Of a DNA stretch of 64,000 nt, positions 41,265 to 49,980 are shown piece after piece. The stretch comes from Protaetiibacter sp. SSC-01. Lineage in GTDB: Bacteria > Actinomycetota > Actinomycetes > Actinomycetales > Microbacteriaceae. The stretch covers positions 2,728,001 through 2,792,000 of the forward strand of contig NZ_CP059987.1 in NCBI RefSeq assembly GCF_014483895.1. The letters are read 5' to 3'. A program made the translations under genes and the position numbers. Within the stretch, counting starts at the first letter, position 1. Each line of letters starts with the position of its first letter. Under the pieces are notes generated by a model that saw only the letters and a program-made list of their open reading frames with translations, did not search any database and was not told the DNA's origin.

Positions 41265-42328
41265 CGATCGGAGGGTGCGGCGCCGGCAGCGGCGGGGCCC
41301 GTGGAACCTCGGATGACGAGGGCCGGGGCCGAGTCGAGGAACGCCGCGGGCGTGGTGCCGGCGACGACGTCGAAGAGGCGGCGGGCCACGTGCGAGCCGA
41401 AGGCGACGACGTCGTGGCTCAGCGCCGTGAGCTTCGGGAGCGTGTGCTCGCACAGCACCGAGTCGTCCCACGCGACGATCGACACCTCCGACGGCACGCC
41501 GAGCCCGAGCTCCATCGCGACCGTGAGCCCCGCGACCGCCATGACGTCGTTGTCGTAGATGAACGCCGTCGGGGGCTCGGATGCGGCGAGCGCCTCGCGC
41601 GTCACGCGCTCCCCCAGCACGGGCGTGTAGTCGGTGCGCAGCACGGTGGGCTCGATGCCGAGCGCCCGCGTCTCGTCGAGGAACGCGTCGTCGCGGATGC
41701 GCGTGTGGGCGAGCGCCTCGAGCCCCGCCACTCGCGCGATGCGGCGGTGGCCGAGCCCCGCGAGGTGCCGCACGGCCTCGCGCATCGAGGCCGCGTCATC
41801 CGTCCACACGCTCGTGAGACCGCCCGCGACGCTCGGGTCGCCCACGACGACGGCCGGCAGTCCGGCCTCGGCGGCGAACGCGGCGCGCGGGTCGTCGACC
41901 GTGAGGTCGGTCAGCACGACCCCGTCGACGCGGCGCGTGCGGTGCCACTTGCGAAGCGTCTCGAGCGCGTCGTCGGTCGAGCCGACGACCTGCAGCAGGA
42001 GGCTGTAGCCGCGCTTCGACAGCTCGATCTCGAGTCCCGCGAAGAACTCCATGTAGAACGACTCGACGCCGAGGTTGTGCGGGTCGCGCGCGAGCACGAG
42101 CCCGAACGTCTCGGTCTTCGCCTCCGCGAGCGAGCGCGCCGCCGTCGACGGAGCCCAGCCGAGCTCGTCGGCGACGCGCAGGATGCGGGCGCGCGTCTCA
42201 TCCGACACGCCCTTGCGCCCGTTGAGCGCGAACGACACCGCGCCGATCGACACGCCCGCGCGCTCGGCGATGTCGCTGATCGTCACGCGGCCGCCCGACC
42301 GCCGCTCCGACCGTCCCGGTGTGCTCAC
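41261..42328 (-). CDS. LacI-family transcriptional repressor
   Basis: 355 residues. HTH VTISDIAERAGVSIGAVSFALNGRKGVS near residues 14-42, followed by a periplasmic-binding-protein-like sensor domain. A start at GTG 42328 is used; the GTG of VTISD 13 codons later is an alternative. It probably binds the operators at 41167-41192 and responds to a mannoside or mannose derivative. Confidence 0.9.
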   Translation of the reverse strand: MSTPGRSERRSGGRVTISDIAERAGVSIGAVSFALNGRKGVSDETRARILRVADELGWAPSTAARSLAEAKTETFGLVLARDPHNLGVESFYMEFFAGLEIELSKRGYSLLLQVVGSTDDALETLRKWHRTRRVDGVVLTDLTVDDPRAAFAAEAGLPAVVVGDPSVAGGLTSVWTDDAASMREAVRHLAGLGHRRIARVAGLEALAHTRIRDDAFLDETRALGIEPTVLRTDYTPVLGERVTREALAASEPPTAFIYDNDVMAVAGLTVAMELGLGVPSEVSIVAWDDSVLCEHTLPKLTALSHDVVAFGSHVARRLFDVVAGTTPAAFLDSAPALVIRGSTGPAAAGAAPSDR

Positions 42329-42392
42329 GAAGGGAACGATAGCCCCGCGCGCACGCGGACATAGACTCGGCCTATCGCGCGAGGGAGGGTCG

Positions 42393-45338
42393 ATGGCGGG
42401 TTTCCTTCCGTTCCTCCTGGGCATCCGCGTCGAGCAGCCCGCGCAGTACCGGCGGCTGCGCCGCATCCGCAGCCGCATCTACGAGACCGTCGCGTGGCTC
42501 GACGCCGAGGTCGTTCGCTCGGCCGAGCCCATCCCGTTCGGCGAGCTCGACCGCGAGGCGTTCCAGCCCATCCGCCCCGGGCAGTCGTTCGGGGGCGTGC
42601 TCGAGTGCGCGTGGCTGCGGCTCACGGGCGAGGTGCCCGCGGATGCCGGGGGCGCGATCGTCATGCTGGGCGTGCGCGGCGAGGGGCTCGTGCACGATGC
42701 CGAGGGCCGCATCGTCGGCGCCGTGACGACCGTGTTCCAGCAGGGCGACCTGCCGCACGCGGGCGGGAGGTACCGCCCGGTCGGCGAGCCGCTCGCGGCG
42801 GGCACGCGCGTCGAGCTGTACGCCGACGTCGCCTACAACGGGTTCATCCTCTACGAGGTGGGCCGCGGGGTGTTCCACGGCGCCCGGCTCGCGCGCCGCG
42901 ACGACACCGTCTTCGGGCTCTACTACGACTACCTGACGCTCGCCGTGCTCGCGGGCGCGACCGACGACCAGACGCTCGCATACGGCCTGCGCACGAGCCT
43001 CGACGAGGCGTGGCACCGCTTCCGTGCGGGCGACGCGGCGGGGGCGCGCACGGCGCTCGCCATCCCGCTCGCGAAGCCCTCGGCATCCGAGCTCGTCTTC
43101 TTGGCCGTCGGGCACAGCCACCTCGACATGGCGTGGCTGTGGCCTCTGCGCGAGACGCGGCGCAAGGCCGCCCGCACCTACACGCGCGCCCTCGAGACGC
43201 TCGACCGCCGCCCCGACTACGTCTACGGCACGAGCCAGCCGCAGCAGCTCGCGTGGATGAAGGCCGAGCAGCCCGACATCTTCGACCGCATCCGCTCGGC
43301 CGTGCGCGACGGACGGCTCGAGCTGCAGGGCACCTTCTGGGTCGAGCCCGACACGAACCTGCCCGCGGGCGAGGCGCTCATCCGCCAGGCGACCGTCGGG
43401 CGGCGCTTCCTGCGCGAGGAGTTCGGGCTCGACGACGAGCTGCTGCGCATCTGCTGGCTGCCCGACACCTTCGGGTACTCGGGGCAGCTGCCGCAGATCC
43501 TGCGCGGCGCCGGCATGGACCGCTTCGTCACCATCAAGCTCGCGTGGAACAAGACGAACGTGTTCCCGCATCGCACCTTCCGCTGGCACGGCATCGACGG
43601 CACCGACGTGCTCGTGCACATGCCGCCCGAGGGCGACTACAACTCGCGCGGCGCCGCCGACAACCTGCTCACGGCCGTGCGGCAGTATCCCGAGCGGCCG
43701 CTCGGGCAGGCCCTGCTCGTCTACGGCTCGGGCGACGGCGGCGGCGGACCCGGCGAGGTCCACCTCGAGGTGCTCGAACGCGAGATCGGGCCGGGCGGCC
43801 AGGGCATCCGCGGGCTCCCCCGCGTCGAGTTCTCCACGGCGCGCGCGTTCTTCGAACGGCTCGAGCGGCATCCGGCGATCGGCGAGCTGCACGCGCACCG
43901 CGGCGAGCTCTACCTCGAGGCGCACCAGGGCACATACACGACGCAGGGCGCCACGAAGCGCCACAACCGCACGGTCGAGCGGATGCTGCACGACGTCGAG
44001 GCGCTCTCGGTCGCCTCGGGCGTCGACACGCGCGCCGAGCTCGCGCCCGTGTGGCGCGAGGTGCTGCTGCACCAGTTCCACGACATCCTGCCGGGGTCCG
44101 CCATCGAGAGGGTCAACCGCGAGGCGCGCGAGACGTACGTGCGGCTCGAGGGCGAGCTCGACTCGCTCGCCGAGCGGATGTTGTCGGGGCTCGCGACGAG
44201 CGACGTCGACACGATCGTCAACCTCACGAGCTTCCCGCGCGACGAGCACGTGCGCGTCGACGGGGCGTGGCACCGGGCGATCGTCGAGCCGTACGCTGCC
44301 GCGCGGCTCGAGCCGGCACCCGGGCCGTTCCGGCTCACGGCGCTGCCGTCGTCGATCTCGAACGGGCTCGTCGAGCTGCGCTTCGACGACCACGGGGTCA
44401 TCACCTCCTTCACGGATGCCGCGGGCACCCAGCACGCGGGCGGCGGGCTGGGCCGCCTCGTCGTGCACCGCGACCCGTACCAGTGGCCGTTCGACGCGTG
44501 GGACATCGACCCCCGCTACGCGGAGCGGCGCCCGCGGCAGCTGCGGCTCGCGGCATCCGAGACCCGCATCGACGGCCCGACGGTCGTGCGCGAGCAGCGG
44601 CTCACGGGGCCGGGCGTCGAGGTCGCGCAGCGCATCGTGCTCGAGCACGGCAGCGAGCTCGTGCGCTTCGAGACGCGCGTCGACTGGCGGGCGAGCCACC
44701 GGATGCTGCGGGCCGAGTTCCGCCCGAGCCGCTGGGCCGACGAGGCGAGCTGCGAGATCCAGTTCGGCCACATCCGCCGGCCCACGACCGAGCGCGACTC
44801 GGTCGAGCGCGCGCAGTTCGAGGTCGTCGCGCACAAGTGGATCGCGGTCGAGGACGAGCGCGGCGGCTTCGCGCTGCTCAACGACGGCAAGTACGGGCAC
44901 CGCGCGAAGAACGGGCTGCTGAGCCTCAACCTGCTGCGCTCCCCCACCTTCCCCGACCGCACGGCAGACCGCGGGGTGCACGAGTTCACGTACGCGATGC
45001 GGCCCTTCGCGGCGGGCGGGCTCGGGGACGTCATCCGCGACGGGTATCGGCTCAACAACCCGCTGCGGCGCGCCTCGGGCGTCGAGTTCGCGAGTCTCGT
45101 CGCGAGCTCCGACCCGGGCGTCGTGATCGAGACCGTCAAGCGTGCCGACGAGGGCGACGGCGTCGTCGTGCGGCTCTACGAGAGCCTCGGGCGGCCCGCG
45201 ACGACGGCGCTCACCACGCGCATCCCGCACTCCCGCGCGATGCGCGTCGACCTGCTCGAGCGCGCGCAGGGTGAGGTCGACCTCGAGCGGCTCGAGCTGC
45301 GGCCGTTCGAGATCCTGTCGATCCTGCTGGAGCCGTGA
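42393..45338 (+). CDS. GH38 alpha-mannosidase
   Basis: 981 residues. Zinc/catalytic motif GHSHLDMAWLWP, nucleophile Asp in ICWLPDTFGYSGQLPQI, LVYGSGDGGGGP and a beta-rich C-terminal half. Retaining alpha-mannosidase of the bacterial intracellular type. Divergent from lacI. GGGAGG precedes ATG 42393. Its stop overlaps the start of the symporter gene. Confidence 0.92.
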   Translation: MAGFLPFLLGIRVEQPAQYRRLRRIRSRIYETVAWLDAEVVRSAEPIPFGELDREAFQPIRPGQSFGGVLECAWLRLTGEVPADAGGAIVMLGVRGEGLVHDAEGRIVGAVTTVFQQGDLPHAGGRYRPVGEPLAAGTRVELYADVAYNGFILYEVGRGVFHGARLARRDDTVFGLYYDYLTLAVLAGATDDQTLAYGLRTSLDEAWHRFRAGDAAGARTALAIPLAKPSASELVFLAVGHSHLDMAWLWPLRETRRKAARTYTRALETLDRRPDYVYGTSQPQQLAWMKAEQPDIFDRIRSAVRDGRLELQGTFWVEPDTNLPAGEALIRQATVGRRFLREEFGLDDELLRICWLPDTFGYSGQLPQILRGAGMDRFVTIKLAWNKTNVFPHRTFRWHGIDGTDVLVHMPPEGDYNSRGAADNLLTAVRQYPERPLGQALLVYGSGDGGGGPGEVHLEVLEREIGPGGQGIRGLPRVEFSTARAFFERLERHPAIGELHAHRGELYLEAHQGTYTTQGATKRHNRTVERMLHDVEALSVASGVDTRAELAPVWREVLLHQFHDILPGSAIERVNREARETYVRLEGELDSLAERMLSGLATSDVDTIVNLTSFPRDEHVRVDGAWHRAIVEPYAAARLEPAPGPFRLTALPSSISNGLVELRFDDHGVITSFTDAAGTQHAGGGLGRLVVHRDPYQWPFDAWDIDPRYAERRPRQLRLAASETRIDGPTVVREQRLTGPGVEVAQRIVLEHGSELVRFETRVDWRASHRMLRAEFRPSRWADEASCEIQFGHIRRPTTERDSVERAQFEVVAHKWIAVEDERGGFALLNDGKYGHRAKNGLLSLNLLRSPTFPDRTADRGVHEFTYAMRPFAAGGLGDVIRDGYRLNNPLRRASGVEFASLVASSDPGVVIETVKRADEGDGVVVRLYESLGRPATTALTTRIPHSRAMRVDLLERAQGEVDLERLELRPFEILSILLEP

Positions 45339-46705
45339 TGGCATCCGCCTCCCCCGCAGCCCCGGTGGCCCGCACCCCCGCATCCCGCACCCCGTCGCCT
45401 CGCGCTCAGGCGGCGGCCGTCGTCGCGGCGGGCTTCGGGCAGAACGTCGTGCTCACGATCGTCACGACCTTCGTGCTCGCCTACCTCATCCAGTACGCGG
45501 GGCTCTCGAGCGCGGGCATCGCTGTCGTCACGGCGATCATCACGGCCGCGAAGGTCGTCGATGCGTTCACCGACCCGATCATGGGCGTCGCCATCGACCT
45601 CACGCGCACGCGGTGGGGCAAGCTGCGGCCCTACATCCTGTTCTCGGCCGCGCCCGTCGCTGCGCTCACGGCGCTCATGTTCGCCGTGCCCGAGGCCGAC
45701 GAGCCCGCGCAGCTCTCGTACTTCGGCGTGATCTACCTGCTGTGGGGCCTCGCCTACACGGTGTGCGACGTGCCGTTCTGGGGGCTCATCGGCTCGGCGT
45801 TCCCCGATCCCGCGCGCCGCACGCGCGTCATCGGCAACGTGCGGGCGTTCGGTGCGATCTCGCTCGGGCTCGCGACGCTCGGGATGCCGTGGTTCGCCCG
45901 CGCGCTCTCGTTCGACGGCGCGGGTGGCGCTGCGACAGGCTCGGGTTGGACCCTCGCGGTGCTCGTGACCTCGGTCGTCGGAATGGGCCTGTTCCTGCTC
46001 GCCTTCTTCGTGCCGCGCGAGCGGCCCTCGGCGCTCGCCGCCCCGCGCCCCCGGTTGCGCGAGCTCGCCCGCACGCTCGCCCGCAACACCCCGCTGCTGC
46101 TCGTGCTGCTCGGCTCGGTGCTCGGCTTCGGCCGCTACATCGTGCAGGCGGGCGGCGCCGTGTTCGCGGTCGTCGCGTACGGAGACGAGGGGCTCTTCAC
46201 GCTCATCGGCGCCGCCATCATCGCGGGGCTCGTGCTCTCGAGCTTCCTCACGCCGCTCGTCGCGAAACGCGTGAGCGGACGCACACTCGTCATCGGCTCA
46301 TCCCTCGCGGGCGCCGCGCTCTACCTCGCGATGTACCTCGTCGGCTTCGCGAGCATCCTGCCGATCGTCGTGTTCATCTTCCTCACGGGCCTCACGCTCG
46401 GGGTGTTCCTCGTCGTGCAGGCGACGATGATCGCCGACGCGGTCGACGACGCCGAGCGCCGCACCGGCATCCGCAACGACGGCATCTCGTTCGCGACGCT
46501 CACCTTCGTGTCGAAGATCATGAGCGCGCTCGCGGTGCTCGTCTTCGGGCTCTTCGTCGCCGCCGCGGGCTACCAGGCGGATGCCGTGGTCACGCCCGAC
46601 ATGCAGCAGACGGTCTTCGCGGCGATCACCCTGGTCCCCGCCGCGAGCTGCCTCGTCTCCGCCGTCCCGTTCGTGTTCTACCGTCTGAGTTCCCGTTCCG
46701 CGTGA
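45338..46705 (+). CDS. GPH-family sugar:cation symporter (MFS)
   Basis: 455 residues, 12 helices. GIAVVTAIITAAKVVDAFTDPIMGVAIDLTRTRWGKLRPY is the hallmark first loop of the glycoside-pentoside-hexuronide family (MelB/LacS type). ATG 45338 shares one base with the GH38 stop; GTG 45335 is possible. The last codons lie in the first arm of the 46688 repeat. A second sugar entry route beside the ABC transporter. Confidence 0.88.
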   Translation: MASASPAAPVARTPASRTPSPRAQAAAVVAAGFGQNVVLTIVTTFVLAYLIQYAGLSSAGIAVVTAIITAAKVVDAFTDPIMGVAIDLTRTRWGKLRPYILFSAAPVAALTALMFAVPEADEPAQLSYFGVIYLLWGLAYTVCDVPFWGLIGSAFPDPARRTRVIGNVRAFGAISLGLATLGMPWFARALSFDGAGGAATGSGWTLAVLVTSVVGMGLFLLAFFVPRERPSALAAPRPRLRELARTLARNTPLLLVLLGSVLGFGRYIVQAGGAVFAVVAYGDEGLFTLIGAAIIAGLVLSSFLTPLVAKRVSGRTLVIGSSLAGAALYLAMYLVGFASILPIVVFIFLTGLTLGVFLVVQATMIADAVDDAERRTGIRNDGISFATLTFVSKIMSALAVLVFGLFVAAAGYQADAVVTPDMQQTVFAAITLVPAASCLVSAVPFVFYRLSSRSA

Positions 46706-46747
46706 TAGTTCCCGAAGGAACGGGTGCGAACACGCGGAACGGGAACT
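46688..46747. repeat. 60-bp nested hairpin repeat, copy 1
   Basis: Outer arms AGTTCCCGTTCCGCG (46688-46702) and CGCGGAACGGGAACT (46733-46747) are perfect complements. An inner GTTCC-CGAA-GGAAC hairpin (46708-46721) competes with CCCGTTCC/GGAACGGG pairing. Between convergent genes; overlaps the symporter stop. Confidence 0.85.
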
Positions 46748-46760
46748 ATGGGGGGAGAGG

Positions 46761-47612
46761 TCAGGGAGCGGATGCGTCGCGCCAGCTGTGGCGCGGCTCG
46801 TACCCGAGCACCTCGCGCGCGTGGTCGATCGACAGGAGCGTCTCGTGCTCCCCGAGCTCGCGGCGCACTTCGACATCCGGGAAGTACTCCGCCATGAGCG
46901 ACGCGCTCGAGCGCTCCATGACGGTGTCGGCGGCGGCGATGATGAAGCGGTCGAAGCCCGGCCGCTCCGCGAGCAGCGCCTTCTCGACCGCCTGGGCGGC
47001 ATCCCGCGCGTCGATGTAGCCCCACAGGTTCCACTTGCGCGACGCCGGGTCCTCCTGGAACGCCGCGAAGCCGGCGTAGTCCTCCGGCACCATGACGTTC
47101 GAGAAGCGCAGCGCCGTGATCGACAGCTCGGGATCCCAGCGCACCACCTTGCGCGCCAGCTCCTCCTCGAGGTGCTTGCCGAGCGAGTAGACGCTCTCGG
47201 GACGCGTGTCGTACTCCTCGTCGACGGGCGCGTAGGGCGGGTCGATCGCGAACGGCAGCCCGAGCACGGTCTCGCTCGACGCCGTGACGATGCGCCGGAT
47301 GCCGGCCCGCCGCGCCGCCTGCACCACGTGGAATGCCGAGAGCACGTTGTTGTGGAAGGTCGCGACATCCGACAGGATGCCGGGCGCGGGGATCGCGCCG
47401 AGGTGCACGACCGCGTCGAGGCCGGTGTGCCGCTCGTCGATCGCGCTCAGGGCGTCGACGACGGCGCCGTAGTCGGTGAGGTCGACGCGCGTGAACCCGT
47501 CGCGCCGCGCCCCCGCGATGTCGAGCGCGACGACGTCGTGCCCGTTCGCACGCAGCTCCCGCTCGACGACGCTTCCGAGCTTGCCGCTCGCTCCCGTGAC
47601 CGCGATCCTCAT
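46761..47612 (-). CDS. NAD-dependent epimerase/dehydratase (extended SDR)
   Basis: 283 residues. Rossmann motif TGASGKLG at the N-terminus, active-site YSLGK (Tyr-x3-Lys) with upstream TASSETVLG. Acts on a sugar or sugar-acid substrate; uronate dehydrogenase-like enzymes have similar composition. ATG 47612 follows GGGGGGAGA. The gene is bracketed by two copies of a 60-bp hairpin repeat, so it may have arrived or moved as a unit. Confidence 0.85.
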   Translation of the reverse strand: MRIAVTGASGKLGSVVERELRANGHDVVALDIAGARRDGFTRVDLTDYGAVVDALSAIDERHTGLDAVVHLGAIPAPGILSDVATFHNNVLSAFHVVQAARRAGIRRIVTASSETVLGLPFAIDPPYAPVDEEYDTRPESVYSLGKHLEEELARKVVRWDPELSITALRFSNVMVPEDYAGFAAFQEDPASRKWNLWGYIDARDAAQAVEKALLAERPGFDRFIIAAADTVMERSSASLMAEYFPDVEVRRELGEHETLLSIDHAREVLGYEPRHSWRDASAP

Positions 47613-47632
47613 GCGCCCAGTCTCCCCCCGCG

Positions 47633-47692
47633 AGTTCCCGTTCCGCGCGATAGTTCCCGAAGGAGCGGGTGCGAACACGCGGAACGGCAACT
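47633..47692. repeat. 60-bp nested hairpin repeat, copy 2
   Basis: Same design as copy 1 and in the same orientation. Outer arms 47633-47647 and 47678-47692 differ from perfect pairing by one base. The right end overlaps the stop codon of the MarR gene (47691-47693). Confidence 0.85.
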
Positions 47693-48155
47693 AAGAGCGG
47701 GCGGGCGGGACGGATGCGCCCCGCGCGAGCTCCTGCAGCAGCGACGTGACGCGCTCGATGTCGGCGACGGGCCAGCCCTCGACGACCTGCGACAGCAGGC
47801 CCTCGTACCGCGCCCGCGCGGCCTCGAGACGCGCGGCGCCGTCGGTCGTCACGGTGATGAGCTTGATGCGACCGTCGGACTCGTCGGCCACCCGCTGCAC
47901 GAACCCCAGCTCCTCGAGCTCCGTGACGCTGCGGCTCACCTGGCCCTTGTCGGCGGCGAGACGATCGGCGAGGCCCGAGACGGTCGCCGAGCCGTGCCGC
48001 TCGATGGCCGAGAGCACCTTGAACGTGCCGGGCAGCATCCCCGGGCTCGCGATCGCGGCGGCCTGCGCGTACACGCGGCGCATCTCGCCGAGCAGCTCGC
48101 CGAACGCGCCCTCCAGGCCGCGCACGGCCTCCTGCCGGTCGCCCGCCTCGGTCAT
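47691..48155 (-). CDS. MarR-family transcriptional regulator
   Basis: 154 residues. Winged helix SATVSGLADRLAADKGQVSRSVTELEELGFVQRV with the usual wing (DESDGRIKLITVT) and long dimerisation helices. Encoded after the efflux pump with a 4-nt overlap. It probably represses the shared promoter through the operators at 49914-49980. Confidence 0.9.
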   Translation of the reverse strand: MTEAGDRQEAVRGLEGAFGELLGEMRRVYAQAAAIASPGMLPGTFKVLSAIERHGSATVSGLADRLAADKGQVSRSVTELEELGFVQRVADESDGRIKLITVTTDGAARLEAARARYEGLLSQVVEGWPVADIERVTSLLQELARGASVPPARS

Positions 48156-49861
48156 CGCCGCCCGCCGCCCTCGGTGTCGGATGCCGCGGCGCCGCCCGCA
48201 TCCGGCACCCGGATCGAACCGGTCGCCGTGAGCGTCTCCATGCCCTCGGGCACCGAGACGGTCGCGAAGTCGGCCTCGGAGGCCTGGATGCGCTCCGTCG
48301 TCGTCATGCGCGTGAGCGGCTTGTTCGGCAGGAACACGATTGCGAGGAGGCTGATGACGGCGAACGGCACGGCGATGAGGAACGAGTGCGAGATGCCGTT
48401 CGCGTAGATGTCCTCGAAGACGAGGCGCAGCGCCTCGGGCATCTCCGACACCTTCGGGAGGGCGCCCGACTGTAGCTGTTCGGCCCACTTCGGGGCGTCC
48501 GCGCCGAGGCTCGCGAGCGCGGCGCCGATGTCGTCCTTGCGCTCCGCGACGAGCTCGGTCACCCGGGCGGCGAGCGCCGCACCCATGACCGAGACGCCGA
48601 TCGTGCCGCCGAGGCTGCGGAAGAAGGTGACCCCGGAGCTCGCGACGCCGATGCGCTCGGGCGCGGTCGTGTTCTGCACGACGAGCACGAGGTTCTGCAT
48701 CGTCATGCCGACGCCCGCGCCGAGCATCGCCATGTAGAGCGAGACGAGCGCGAAGTTCGTGTCGTAGTGGATGGTCGACAGCAGGTACGAGCCGCCCGTG
48801 AGCAGCACGGCGCCGACGACGAGGTAGCTCTTCCACTTGCCGAAGCGCGTCACGAGCGCGCCGACGCCGATCGACGCCACGAGCAGACCGCCGATCATCG
48901 GGATCGTCATGATGCCCGCCTCGGTCGGCGTCGCGCCGCGCGCGAGCTGCATGTACTGGCTGAGGAAGACGGATGCGCCGAACATCGCGATGCCGGTCGC
49001 GATCGACGCGATGACCGAGAGCGTGAAGGTGAGGTCGCGGAAGAGGTTGAGCGGGATGAGCGGCTCGCGCGAGCGCAGCTCGACGATGACGAAGAGCACG
49101 GCCGCGACGAGCGCGCCGCCGACCATCCAGACCGTCGTCCAGCTCGCCCACTCGAACTGGTCGCCCGCGAGCGAGACCCAGACGAGCAGGAGCCCGACGG
49201 CCACCGAGAGCAGCACGATGCCGACGTAGTCGATCGAGGCCTTGCCCTTGGCGCGCTTCGGCAGGTGCAGGGTCGACTGCACGATGATGAGCGCGAGCAC
49301 CGCCACGGGCACGGCGACGAAGAAGTTCCAGCGCCAGCCCCATGCATCCGCGATGACGCCGCCGAGGAGCGGGCCGCCGATCGTCGCGACGGCCATGACG
49401 GCGCCGAAGAGCCCCATGTAGCGGCCGCGCTCACGCGGGCTGATGATGTCGGCCATGATGACCTGGCTGAGGGCCGCGAGGCCGCCCGCGCCGATGCCCT
49501 GCACGGCGCGGAAGCCGATGAGCATCTCGGGGTTGGTCGAGAACCCGGCCGCCGCGGACGCCACGATGAAGATGACGATCGCGAGCTGGTAGAGCACCTT
49601 GCGGTTCATGAGGTCGGCGAGCTTGCCCCAGATGGGCGTCGAGATCGCGGTCGTGAGGAGCGTCGCGGTGATGACCCACGTGAAGGCGGTCTGGTCGCCC
49701 TCGAGGTCGTGGATGATCGTCGGCAGCGACGTCGAGACGACGGTCGACGCGAGCATCGACACGAACATGCCGAGGATGAGGCCGGAGAGGGCCTCGAGCA
49801 CCCGGCGGTGCTGCTTCGGATCGGCGGGGGCGTCGGGCGAGGCGGGGGTGGTGCGAGACAT
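48152..49861 (-). CDS. DHA2-type (14-TM) MFS drug exporter
   Basis: 569 residues, about 14 helices. ITATLLTTAISTPIWGKLADLMNRKVLYQ is the motif-A loop; GFRAVQGIGAGGLAALSQVIMADI and GGPLLGGVIADAWGWRWNFFVAVP are motifs B and C of antiporters. Exports drugs by proton antiport. First gene of the marR operon, with AAGGA before ATG 49861. Confidence 0.9.
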   Translation of the reverse strand: MSRTTPASPDAPADPKQHRRVLEALSGLILGMFVSMLASTVVSTSLPTIIHDLEGDQTAFTWVITATLLTTAISTPIWGKLADLMNRKVLYQLAIVIFIVASAAAGFSTNPEMLIGFRAVQGIGAGGLAALSQVIMADIISPRERGRYMGLFGAVMAVATIGGPLLGGVIADAWGWRWNFFVAVPVAVLALIIVQSTLHLPKRAKGKASIDYVGIVLLSVAVGLLLVWVSLAGDQFEWASWTTVWMVGGALVAAVLFVIVELRSREPLIPLNLFRDLTFTLSVIASIATGIAMFGASVFLSQYMQLARGATPTEAGIMTIPMIGGLLVASIGVGALVTRFGKWKSYLVVGAVLLTGGSYLLSTIHYDTNFALVSLYMAMLGAGVGMTMQNLVLVVQNTTAPERIGVASSGVTFFRSLGGTIGVSVMGAALAARVTELVAERKDDIGAALASLGADAPKWAEQLQSGALPKVSEMPEALRLVFEDIYANGISHSFLIAVPFAVISLLAIVFLPNKPLTRMTTTERIQASEADFATVSVPEGMETLTATGSIRVPDAGGAAASDTEGGGRR

Positions 49862-49913
49862 GCGGTCCTTCGTCGGTGGTGCGGATGCGGATGCGCGGCG
49901 ACGTTGGCGCGAG

Positions 49914-49980
49914 ATGGTTGACACAGGTCAATGGTTGAGAGATGTCAACCATACGCCGATGGTTGAGAAGTGTCAACCAT
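49914..49980 (-). promoter_or_regulatory. Efflux-operon promoter with three operator-like repeats
   Basis: Two copies of ATGGTTGA-N6-TCAACCAT (49931-49952, 49959-49980) and a degenerate third (from 49914). On the minus strand TTGACA (49971-49976), a 17-nt spacer and TATGGT (49948-49953) form a near-consensus promoter inside the operators, so a bound repressor would block polymerase. Confidence 0.85.

Noticed and set aside
42372-45383. A 1003-codon open frame on the minus strand
   Set aside because: It is exactly antisense to the GH38 gene, has Arg/Ala/Val-rich composition typical of GC-rich shadows and no domain signature; the plus-strand gene has all catalytic motifs.
47613-47690. N-terminal extension of the epimerase into the 60-bp repeat
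   Set aside because: The extra residues are encoded by the hairpin repeat; ATG 47612 directly precedes the Rossmann motif and has a purine-rich RBS.
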